Below are positions 45,142 through 56,900 of a DNA stretch of 64,000 nt, one piece after another (the stretch's first letter is position 1; each line of letters starts with the position of its first letter). The position numbers and the translations under genes are program-made. The DNA comes from Macrocystis pyrifera (Eukaryota; Sar; Phaeophyceae; Laminariales; Laminariaceae). The stretch covers positions 9,980,528 through 10,044,527 of the forward strand of contig JASSKH010000020.1 of assembly GCA_031763025.1 (NCBI GenBank), in the 5' to 3' direction. A model generated the notes under the pieces. That model saw only the letters and a list, made by a program, of their open reading frames with translations, searched no databases and was not told the origin of the DNA.

Positions 45142-45248
45142 CTTACGGGGGACCGTAGTAAATGGGACCAAATATTGTTAGTAAAAATAGGTAATTGTAT
45201 AGGTTTTTGTGTGTACCGTAGGTCCTATTTACTATGGTCCCCCGTAAC
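45142..45248 (-). mobile_element. M1 MITE
   Basis: Ends cttacgggggacc and gtcccccgtaac. Confidence 0.85.
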
Positions 45249-45734
45249 AATTTTTCGTGTGTTGGGGTCATTTTTATATGGAGAGCATTTCGCGAGAAAC
45301 CCAGCGACATTGGTTTCAACCAATGCCTTGGCAAGCACCCTACTCTGAGTTCATGATGATACGCATGGTTGTGTTTTGTCCACAACCCAACCAACCCTTC
45401 GGCGCATCAATAATATCAGAGATGCGCAATACCGCAGATTTAAGTGAGACCGTACCGTCAATGCCGCAAAGCCGCCAAATGTGGAAAAAAAAAACGTCAG
45501 CAAAAACCGCAGCCGAACATACTTGCCTAAACGTCGGGTTTCCACTGTAATATATATGGAGGCGTTTTGCACCAGAGGCCAGCACGAAAATAGCGGAACC
45601 GCACAGAAAAAATAAACCGCGCAGTGTTATTTTGAGAGCCGCTGGGAACCTGTTGTATACCGGTATTGCACATGCCTGAAAATATCTCCTGTAAACCTGC
45701 TATACTCTATACTCCTAAGTGTGCTCCGGGGACG

Positions 45735-46945
45735 CGGGGTACGATAGGGCATGCCTTGTATATATTCTTTGGTCAAACTGTCACTGGAACTGACGGAGCT
45801 CCTTTAAGGGCACATGCAACTGTTGCACAACTATTTTTCGATAGCACCTATTTGCGCCATGGGATTGGAAATCGGGTTACTGAAGCGTCTATTATTAATA
45901 CTGCTCGAGGTGAGGAGTGGAGGAACTCCGCAGGCCAGGAGCCCTGGAAAGTTTGGAGGCGATGACCCCCTCCCTACCTGCCCGTTGCACGCTTCTGGTT
46001 TCCCGACCTGCCCAGCTGTACTCGTATTCACACAGCGCAGGACACCTGTTGATACCTGGTATACTTACGAGACTACTGTAGAATACAGGTAATATCGAGG
46101 AACAGAACGATTCAGGACCTATTTTTCTCGGTGATTTTTTTTGGGAAATATAGGTTTTTGTGCGCTTGACGAGTCCTGATCGCTGTTGCTCTCCTTAATG
46201 TTTATACTACGGGGGACCATAGCAAATAGGACCTACGGTACACTCGAAAACCTATATATGTATATATCCCTATTTTTGCTATTAATAGTGCTAACAAAAT
46301 TCGGTCCTATTTACTACGGTCCCCGGTAATATTACGGGGGTCCATAGTTAACAGGACCTGTGGCGTACATAAAAACCTATATATTTGCCTATTTTTACTG
46401 ACAAAATTTGGTCCCGTTAACTATGGACCCCCGTAGTAGTAAGAATCGGGAAATTTGATCCGGGCTGGAATTCTCGCTCTTACCTGACAGTGGATGCGTT
46501 CTACGCTATGTATGTCCAGTACGACGACTGCCCGATTCAACCCAATTTATTATTTTCCTGTACATCTCAGCGTGTGTTGTTTAGACGTCGTTGTCGTAAG
46601 AGTTAGGCGTCTGGTCCTGTAGTCCAGTTGGGTATCACGTGTTGAGCCAGGGGTAGCCTTCCTTTCATTGCGAGCCTTTTGTGTTGTCCAGTCATCGCTG
46701 CCAGTCTCGGGCAAAAAAAGCTTGGAAAACATAGGGTACATACGCGTAGATTTTATGTTGTTTCTTTCCATTTTTTCGTTTTCGTTTTGATTGTTTTTCT
46801 TCATCCTGTTCAGTTCCTTCGCCCTTGTAGACCACTATTAATAGTAGTGTTCCAACGACACGGCATGTGTACGTTATTGGGTGTTTCCTGAATGCCCTTA
46901 AGGAGCCTTCAGTCCCAGTGCCAGTTTGGCCAAGAAAATGGTACA
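45735..46945. repeat. Diverged inverted-repeat pair
   Basis: tttggtcaaactgtcactgg...cctttaagggca at 45770-45815 is reverse-complemented at 46890-46945 (cccttaagg ... ccagtttggcc). May be the ends of a decayed element; M1 copies lie between. Confidence 0.45.
46204..46438 (+). mobile_element. Two abutting M1 MITEs
   Basis: First copy (46204-46331) has a 12-bp insertion, gctattaatagtgcta where others read gcta. Second copy (46329-46438) is clean. They share a TAATATTA junction. Confidence 0.85.
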
Positions 46946-47039
46946 GCAGTACCCCTTTAGTGACACTCATCACATCGCCTACCCTGGGGGCGCAGCCACG
47001 TGTATCCGATTCCGTATGCGTCACTTGTGGTTCACACCT

Positions 47040-47290
47040 TGAACAGATCATGATCAATCTATCTATCTATCTATCTATCTATCTGTAGATCATCTAGTTC
47101 CTCGCCTTCCGTTGTGTGAGAGAGAGGTTGTCCAGAACCTGCATAGAGTACACAGATCCAACTCAGGAAACATACGCTAGATCATGCTGATCATACGGGC
47201 CTCGGTCCGGCAAGCAGGAGGAGCTAGATCATACAAGGTCTACTGTACATAGCTCACGAACTGTGGGAATCGATGAGCTGTCCAAGATGT
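47040..47290 (+). repeat. Dispersed family H with (CTAT)n
   Basis: (ctat)n at 47060-47085, then acacagatccaactcagg and gtgggaatcgatgagctg. Confidence 0.6.
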
Positions 47291-47926
47291 GCTCTTGTGG
47301 GACCATTTTCCATCTGTAGCCCCGAAGACCCGAAGAGATTTTTTATGATGCCGGCCTATTGCTCACCTTTCCGTTTTTTTTTTCTTTTTGCTCATGATTT
47401 TGTTTTTGTTTTTTCCCGTCGCCATCGGAAGGAACGGGATAAGGAGAGAGGAGGTGGGGCAGCCGAGGGGCACTGGAAGGGCGAGGCGAGGAGCAGGGGA
47501 GTTTTTCTTCGTGTGCTCTAGACAGGAATTGTCAGCGTTGTGAGGCGAAGAATCCACCCGCGACGGGCCAGATTGTCACGCGGAGCCGGCCAGATATAAA
47601 ATACCCGGCCGCAGCTGTTGAAACAGGGAGAGGCAGGGCGAGCGCTACGCGGCAGGAGGGGCGTATAAACACACCCATCCAAGCAAAGAGACGCACGGAA
47701 AGAGAGGGAGAGAGATCAACATAGGCGCAAAGAGTCCTGTCTGTGTGACCGCGAGGGCGTGAAGGAGAAGGAGAGGAGGGGGGGGAGGAGGAGGGGGGAG
47801 AGAGCGCGTGAGGGAAAGCGGCGTTGCGGGGGCTGATCAAAAGAGGCGGGCACGCGGCAGCAGAGCAAGGAGAAGGGAGCGGGGAGCAGGAGGAGGCAGG
47901 GTCAAGGAGAAGGTTGGGGACAGAGC

Positions 47927-47989
47927 ATGAGCGGAGAGCCTGTGAAGCGGGCATCATGGGCGGACGACACCGACTCAGACGTGGACGAG
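47927..47989 (+). CDS. Gene B exon 1
   Basis: MSGEPVKRASWADDTDSDVD then E; donor GAG|gtgacc. Start chosen as the first ATG in frame after a purine-rich leader (47600-47926). Confidence 0.7.
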
Positions 47990-50900
47990 GTGACCGACGT
48001 TGGGTTGGGTTTTGTCTTGTCTCGGGAGTCTGCCGCGTCTTGGGGTATTGCCTGGTCTTGAGGTTTGTCTCGTCCTAGCTTTGGCCTCGGCTTTGGGTTT
48101 TGCTCGTGTTTTTTATGTCTGCGTTTCTATATATATCGTCTTTGGTTGGTTCGGGTTGGTTGCGTTTGGTTGGGTTCGGTTGCGTCGGTTCGGGTTGTGT
48201 TTTGGTTAGGTTGAGGTTGAGTTTGCTTTATGTCTCGGGTTTGTCTTGTTTTTTGGGTTGTCTCGGGGCTGACGTGCTTTCGGTATGCCGTTTCTTTCCT
48301 TTCTCTGTGTTTTGTCTTTCCGTAGTCTCTGGTAAAGCCGGCAACTTTGAAGATCCAACCTCCGACTCCCGATTATTGAGTTCGTTGGATAACCGCTCAA
48401 AACAGAGGTGGTCCCTACTTCGGGAAGCCGTGCGTGGCTTTCCAAGTCTTTGGAAACCCGGCCAAAACAGTGATGACACACGACACATGCTCTTTACACC
48501 CCTTCCTGTATGTATTAATAGTAGGTACTCCGCGGCGTCCCGACGCTGTTGGAATCCGTAGTGTTGAATTGGACCCAGAGTCGTTCGCGGAGCCTACCTT
48601 GTTGTCCACACGAACGGGCGCGTCCCCCCGTGTGTACCACTTTGTCTGTTGGCTGAAAGCGCAAGGACCAGGGCTGTGAGTTGGCTGAAAACATGCCGCC
48701 GAATAGTGTTATTTGTTGGCTATAGGTATTACACTTTTTTTTTTTTTTTTTTTTTCAGATTGTTTTGTATTCCACGGCGGACTGGGCAAACATACAGCTT
48801 GAGCTCACCAAGCCTGTCGTGTACCAAAATATGCGGTCGCTCCCGCTGCAACAGCACAACAAGGTGCTGCTCCCTTTCTCGCGAACCGACCTGGTTCTCG
48901 AGAGGATGAGGTGCGGTGGAGGTGGATGTATTTGGCTACCCGGGAGAGTCATCTCCGACCGCGGCGTTTCTAGCTCGAATCGGCGTGTGTGTGTGTGTTT
49001 TTTTTTTGTATACAAATATGAAAGCCAGTTAGCTGGCTCACTAAGGTTTCCTTATTCGTAAGAAGGCGGTTTTGATGACCAAGTGCTGTAATAAGTAGCC
49101 ATGAAGTCCAGGCACGGCATGCGTTACTGACAGCCTACATGTGGTAGGGTAGGGTCCGTTTGGACTCTTGTATATATCATTTAGCAGGTACCAGGTAAAT
49201 GAGTACCCGAACAGTTATTGTATTTCCGGATATAACGTACTGTAGATAGGTAGTATGCGGCCGGCTTCCCCGTCCTCATGGAAAACTGTCGAAATCAGGG
49301 TGATGCACGATCCGTTTCACCGAGCGTTCCAAACGTCCAAGAAATAACGCTCAAAAGGGAGGCTGGTGCGGCCCTGGGTAGCTCCCATTCGGAAGTGCAG
49401 GCAGTTGTGTGGCTTCCCAAATCTCTAGGAACACCTCCCAAAACACGCAGCACAGCGGCCGCGGTACGCGTGTGGTCTAACGGTACCTATTGCCAGGTAC
49501 CTGTATGTAAAAACTCGTAGCATGCCAAAACAGCCCACGAAGCCTGTACGTGGGGCAAGTTCTGTGTCGTTGCGTTTGTTGTTGTTGTTGTTGTTGTTGT
49601 TGTTGATGATGATCTGTATGGTCTGTCTGTATAATCTGTAGCTAATGTCGCCGGGTGTGAGCCATGTGATCTGCAGGATTTACGTAGTAAGACGTCTTCG
49701 CCGGGTTGGATCTGTACTACTGTAGTTGTTAGGGTCCCGCGCAACGCAGCGCCTCAGAACGGCAGCTTGGGATGTCGGCGAAGTGATCCCCAATGAGACC
49801 AGAAAACTACTGCAGCACGTAGGGGTAGGGGGGGGGGGGGTGTACTCGATAGGAGGGATGTACTCGATCTCATGCATTGCCGTAGTTGTATGACCATAGA
49901 CCCTGGCATCCGCGGGGGGGGGGGGGAATATAACTGATTCAAGCAGATAAAAACACGTATACGAAGGATGTACGTTGAGATCGGGATCTGTCCTGATTGT
50001 GTAACGTTTTTGTTTGCCATCTGTTGAACTCCGAAACGAAAACCGAAACAGGCGCGGTAGGCTATTCGGTCGAGTACGATCTCGTTGTTTCTCGTTCTTT
50101 GTCCTTGTTTTTTTGTTTCACCGTTCTCCATCTGTCGAGAGTTCGAAACCGAACGAAAGCATGCACCGGAGGCTTTCTTGTTGCAGCGGCACTTATTCTT
50201 GTCCTCGCTCTTGTTCGTATTCCTATCGATTTTGTTGTTGTTAGTATGTTCTTATTTTTTTTTCCAATTTCTTGTTCTTAATCTTGTTCTCCGTCTTGCG
50301 TTTTTTCTCGTTTATGTTCTTCACCTGTTTGGATCTAGTTTATATTTTCGTTAAGCGAACGTTTTGTCGCCGTCTGTTCAAAAACCATAACCGAGGCCGA
50401 AACTGTAAATGAACCCGAAACCAGAACCGACTCCAAAGCCAAAACGAAAACAAAAACAATATAGCCAAATCCAAGACCAAAACCGAAACAAAAAAACTAA
50501 CCTGCTCGCCTAAGTCTGTATTGTTTCTGGTTCCTGTTTTAAGCTTGTGTTTTTACACCTATTTGCCATGTGTCATAATCCAGAACCCAAACTGAAACTA
50601 CTGCTGTGAAACTGAAACCGAAACTGACCCCGTGGATTCTTGGACGAGCGCATGATCTAGTCGTTTTTTTTTTTTGGCTGCTAACCTTTCTTAAACATAT
50701 GTGCGATGCGTCAAAAACCAAACCAAAAACCATAACCAAGGCAGAAACCCAAACCTGACCCCGTAGGCTTTAGACGAGAGCATACTCTAGTAGCAGCAGG
50801 TAGTTTTGACCTCATCCTTGTTCTTGTTCTTATCCTTTGCTTTTGCACCTATTTACCGTCTCTGGAAAAAAAAACAAAAACCGAAACCAATAACAGGCAC

Positions 50901-53900
50901 CGAAGGCTGGGGAGAGCTCGGCGAAGTCGACGTCAGCGGCGGCAGGACGCAAGGGCATGACCTCCTGGGCGGACAGCGACACCGAGAGCGACGTCGATGA
51001 CACCCCGCCGCCACCGAAGAAGCTGGACGCCTTCGGGGAGAGCGAGAGCGAGTCGGAGAGCGAGTCGGAAGGGGAAGAGGAGGACGAAAGCGAGGTCAGT
51101 TGCAGCAGTACACTGGCTGCCGGGCATGTTGCCAGTAAACTGTTTTTTTTTTTTTTTTTTTTTTTTCATCCTCCGGCGGATTGGTAAAAATAAAGCTCTA
51201 AGCTCAGCACACTTCCACGTTCCAATTTCGTGTCGTGCGTCAATTTAACCCGCACCATAGCTCCCGTTGCAACATCAGGACAGGCTGCTGTTACCGCTGG
51301 CGTTTGGGCGCGTTGACCCGACCTCACCCCCGAGAGGAGTGGAGCAGGTGCGGTGGACATAGCCACCCGGGAGAGTCATCTCTCCCGGGTAGTGTGGGAC
51401 TTGCGCGAGCTCACCCACTATAGGAAAAACCGAGGCTATGAGGCCTTCCCGCCGGACTTGGTCCGGCTACGGTCCACCCTACCCGTTGGGGCGTTTGTCG
51501 GTTTTTATTTCTGCTGGGAGGACGAGCGCGAAGTGAGGTTTCTGCGTTGCAGATGCATACCTGGTATGCGTTGTAGTGCGTAACGGTATACGGGGTACTG
51601 GTTTACTGCCAGTATACTGCCATTAGAGCAAGCCGGAGGAGGAGGACCAGGAGGACGGAAATAAAGTCAGTCGCAGCAGTGTACTGGGTACTGAGCATGT
51701 TGCCAGTATACTGTCAGTTTTTTTTTTAACTTAAGAGAACGGATGCGCGGTCTGCTTTCTGCGCATACATAACCGGCATACCCGATACCAGGCTGTAATA
51801 TTACGGGGGTCCATAGTAAATAGGACCAAATATTGTTAGGCAAAATAGGTAAATATATCGGCTTTTATGTGTACCGTAGGTCCTATTTACTATGGTCCCC
51901 CGTAATAGTATACCAGGCATCGGCGTGTTGAATACACTGCCAGTATACTGCCTGTAGAGCAAGAGCGAGTCGGAGAGCGAGTCGGAGGGGACGAAAAACG
52001 AGGCCAGCCACGACGGTGTATTGGGTACTGAGCTTTTTGCCAGCGTACTGTCAGTTTGAATTCACTGACAGGACGAACGCGAGGTCAGATGCCGCGTTAC
52101 ACATACCTGGCGCACCAACAGTATACTGGGTCGAGGCGCAGTCGTACGACATGGCCCTGTCTGAATCGAGCTCCAGAAAAGGTTGAGTTTGGCGTCACGG
52201 GTAAGGTGAGATTGAGGTTTGGTGTCGGGTCACTTGCAGGACGATGTTGCGTATGCAGGGTGCCCCTCACCTCTCCTTACCCCCCCCCCCCCCCCCGCCG
52301 CTGTCCTCCGTCTCCGTCCTTTCTTTCGCTCTTTTTTTTTTTTCCTCAAGATCTTTCTTGGGCAGTATCAAGGGCCAGCAGCCGCCATTGTCAGCGTCAC
52401 TCCTCTTTCGTGTCAAACCTGTAATCATCCCCCCCAGCCCTTCGTCCTCCGTCCTAATTTTCGCTCTCCTCTTTTTGTATATACTGTAGCTGAAAACACC
52501 AGCTGGTGAAATCGAGGATTTCGTCGATCCCCCAGTACCATCTGTGTGCTTGGTACGGGTTTATATTAAGTCATGTAGGATTTGTCCTCGACGTCATAGC
52601 TGAGTTGTCTTTCAATTTTATTTTCCAACATATACCTAACTTTTCTTTGTTTACTGGTTTCCCCCCTCCTCCGTTCCTATTTCTGGCTCCCACCCTCACC
52701 TCTCTGGTCTCTCTATTTTCACTCGAGCAGGATGAGAGGCAGCCATCGGCGGCGGATGGGGGAGTTGTAGAGGGCGATGCGGTTGAGGAGGGGGGGAGCG
52801 GGGCGCTGACGGGCGAGGACGCCTCGAAGATCCTCAACCTTTCCAAGAAGGAGAGGAAGGTGAGAGGCTTGATATATATATATTCTCTATTGACGGGGGA
52901 GTTGTGGAGAGTGATGCGATGGATGGGGGGGGGAGGGGGGACGAGTGTTCCTGGTGGATTCTCAACTTTTCATAGGATAGAAAGGTAGAAAAAAATCCGC
53001 GTATTTTTTACGGCGTTTATGGGGAGTTGTGTATGTTTTGATGGTGTTTACGGGGGAGTTGTAGAGAGCGATGCGGTTGACGAAGGAAGAGGGGGGGGGG
53101 GGGGGCGGGCCGCTGACGGGCTAGGATGACTCGAGGGTTGTCAACCTTTTCAAGAAGGAGAGGGGGGTAACATGGTTGATATGTGTGACCGCTTTAAACC
53201 GCTTTTTTTCAACCTTTTCAAAAAAAAAAAAAATAACCGCTTTTTTTAAAAAAAAAAAAAAAATCTTAGCAAGGGTTTCCACCAATGCATTTTGAGACGA
53301 AAACGTTACCGATACGTATTTTTTGCGTCTAGGGTAGAAATTGCCTGACGCCTCGAGCATCCTCAATCGTTAAAACCCGTCCAAGAAGTCCAAGAAGAGG
53401 CGGGTATATATATATATATATATTATATTTACATCTTTATCACAGGTTTTGCCTTTGCTGGCTGATTCGTCCACTTCAAAAGCGTTGCACACGCGGGGGT
53501 TTCCAGTGTAATGTTTGTGAATTTGCTCTTCTTGACCTCTCTAAGAAGGAAAGGAAGGTGTGATACTCTTGGCATTTCAACACCCTTGCAGCTCATACCA
53601 GTAGCGCTTGACTGCCCGCGTCGATTTGAACCATGCACTATGACCCCTCCCTAATTCCAAGCCATGTCGTCGCCGAAACGGTCACACAGTGGTCGATGTG
53701 CACGGTAAATGAGGGGAGGGCTACGTACGTACCTGGCATACAGAACCGGTGGATCCTGTGCGCGGTGCCCTGCTAAAATACAATGTTTCTGGCCGTTGTT
53801 TGATGCTGAGGGTACCGTTTCTGTTTTTTTGTTTTGGTTTTTTCTTGTCGCGGTTGCAGGCGCTGAAGCAGAAGCAGCTGGACGACTTGGACGCGCTGCT

Positions 53901-56900
53901 AGGGGAATTCGGCGTTGAAGGTGAAAAGGGAGCCTGTCATGTCAACATGTTTCCTTTTAGGGGGCGCGCGGGTACCATCCCCTGGAGCCCCTCCCTCTCT
54001 TTGCCCCTTCCGCCCCCGTTTTTCTCGCTGTACCACGTTACCTCTCACCCAACCCACACTCAATCGGGTTAGGGGTAGATCGGGTTGGGCTAGGTATGTT
54101 CGGAGGCCCACTCCACTCCACCCCACCCGACCCGACCACCCCGCCCTCCTCCCCGACCCACTCGTACTGTTTTATTCACACCGCCCGCTACACACGCGAT
54201 CCCCCCCCCCCCCCCCCCCCCCCCACCCTTCATGCGACTCGCCGGACACCTCACGGCGCTTCGCGCTTGGTGCAAGCAATGTCTGCCTGGTCGGTGAAAA
54301 CCCGACATGCTCTGTCCCGGCATTGTAGGGATGCGAGGGTCTATGGTCATACGACTACGGCCATGCATGAGATCGAGTACATCTTTCCTATCGAGTACAC
54401 CCCGCCACACTCTCTCGCCCAAGCCAACCAAACCAAACCGAACCGTGCCCAATGCAGCCTAACCCGACGCAACCGTATACATCCAAGCCGACCTCTATCC
54501 AACCCAACCCCTCCCCACGCGAGCCGACCCCACCTCACCCCCCGCCACCCTCCCCATCCACGTCTCCACAAACTTACCCTCCAATCACTCAGTCCTCCCT
54601 CACCCACCCCCCTTCCACCCGAGAGCTAATTCATTCATTCGGAGCTGTCATCCATATGCAAGAAAATCCGCCTCACAAGCGGTTCTTAGTAGGATGCAGC
54701 TCACCCTTCATGCGACTCGCCCAACACCTCACGGCGCTTCGCGCTTGATGCAAGCAATGTGATGTCTGCCTGCTCGGTGAAAACCCGACGTACTCCGTCC
54801 CGGCTTTGTAGGGATGGGAGGGTCTATGGTCATATGACTACGGCCATGGACGATAATGAATACCCCCCCCGCTCCCACCCTCACACCTCACCATGGCCTA
54901 CCCTGACCCACCGCTACTCGCCCCACCCCACCTCACGCCATGACACCGTATCATACCTCATCGCACCCTACCGTACATCACCCCACTCCTTTTCATTTGT
55001 CACGACTTTTTGTTGTTGTTTGTTACCTGTTGTTTTTCCAAAAATACAGAAGTTAACATATCGACAGCTGTGAGATCGAACGAGGATTTCTTCCCAAACT
55101 TATCTCTAAAGGCTGTTTGTGGAAGTAAGTACGAGTACTATTACGGGGGTCCATAGTTAATAGGACCTATGATATACATAAAAACCTATATATTTACCTA
55201 TTTTTACTAACAGTATTTGGTCCTGTTAACTATGGACCCCCGTAATACATACGCGATTTTACTTCATTTTGAAGGCTTCGTATCCTTCACTGATTGAGTG
55301 GGAACATGATCTGACGGCTGTGGAACTTTCGTGTGTGTTGTTGTTGTTGACTCGTTTTCTCGTTTTCTGTTTGGTTGTTGTTGTTGTTGTTGGTGTATAT
55401 ACAGTTGCTGTTTATAGTGCTGTGCGTTGGCCCTTCACACAAGGGGTGCAACCGTTTTTTTTTCGGCGTTCATTCTCCCCTACAGCGACAATCGTGATAA
55501 GAGTCGAACATTCTATTTTCGCAAGGTTCTCGACCAGATCTTTCCGAGAACGCCTCCTTCGTTCGGTGTTGGCAACCTTAACCTTCCATTAGTTAAAATC
55601 GAGCGCTGAAAAACTATCGCAACCCAGTGCGAGCTCAAGGCTCTTGACCGTGAGTCGGTGAATTGGCTGACTTCTCCACCCAGCTAATACGCTGTTAATG
55701 GGTGGCTTACTTCGCCGCCCTTACTTCGCCGCCCAACCTATACGATCGTGAGTTACTTGGCTTGTTTCACCCAACTAATGAGCTATTAATAGATGGCCTT
55801 ACTTCGCCGCCCAGCCGATAGGTTAGTTGGCTTACTTCGTTACCCAAACTGAGGATTTAGTTGGGTTACTTCGTTACCCAGCTGTCAAGTTGGTTACACT
55901 TGCTTCGCCACCTATAACCGCTAAGATGGTTGGGTTGCTCCACCCAACTGGTGAAGTCGGTTGGCTTGCCTCGCCACCCAATCGGTAAGTTCGTTGGTTT
56001 TTCTCCGGCGCTTAATTGACGAGTTAGTTGCTCTCTGCGCCACCCAGCTGATGAGCTAGTTGGCTTACTTCGACACCCGACTAGTAAGGCAGTCGGCCTA
56101 CTCCTCCACCCAACTGATGAACTAGTTGGCGTACTCCTCCACCCAACTTGATAACATAAGTTGGCTTACTTCGCCACGCAACTATCGAAGTAGTTGGCTC
56201 ACTCCTCCACCCACCGTATAAGTGATTGCTGGCTTACTTCGCCAACCAACCAATAAGCCTGTTGGTTAGCTCCTCCATCCAACCATAAGCTAGCCTTGAC
56301 TTGAAATCCGGCCTGCGCACAGCCATAATATTTTTACCCGTCTTTTGCCATTGTCACTGCCGTTGTCTTTTTCTTTTTTTTTGTTCTCGACCGTCCAGTT
56401 GTACCGGACGAACTGGCGGAGGCCGCCGACGGAACGGGGGGGGGCAGAGCGTCGGCTGGGGCCGGGGCCGGGGACGGGGCGGGGGTGGCGGGGGGAGGTG
56501 AGGAGGTAGCGGTGGCGGGAGGGGCGGGGAAGAAGAAGAAAAAGAAGAAGAAGGATAAGAAGGCGGAAGAGGGGGGGGACGCTTCGGCGAAGGTGAGCCA
56601 TGTCACGTTTGGGGTTTCCGTGGTGTTTTTATGGCGTTTTAATCCTTTGAAACCGCAGTCCCGTTTCGGGGACGAAACGCTTGGAATTATACTGATTTGT
56701 CCCCAAATCAGGGCTGCAGTCCTAAAGAGGGTCGGTAACTGGAGCTATTTTTTTAAGTTAGCTGGCCAAGGCACGAAAACGCGTAAGTCAAGCACGCGTT
56801 GGGGGTTTCCATTGTGTTTCTGTGGCGTTTTTATAAGAAGAGGGTGGTGGGGAGGACTATTTCGGGGGGGGCCATGGTAGAAGGGACCAAATATTGTTAC

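Noticed and set aside
54090-54629. ORFs with HGASRLVQAMSAWSVKTRH-type sequence as a host gene
   Set aside because: The same stretch recurs in every LB copy, so it belongs to the repeat. Whether LB ever encoded protein cannot be told here.
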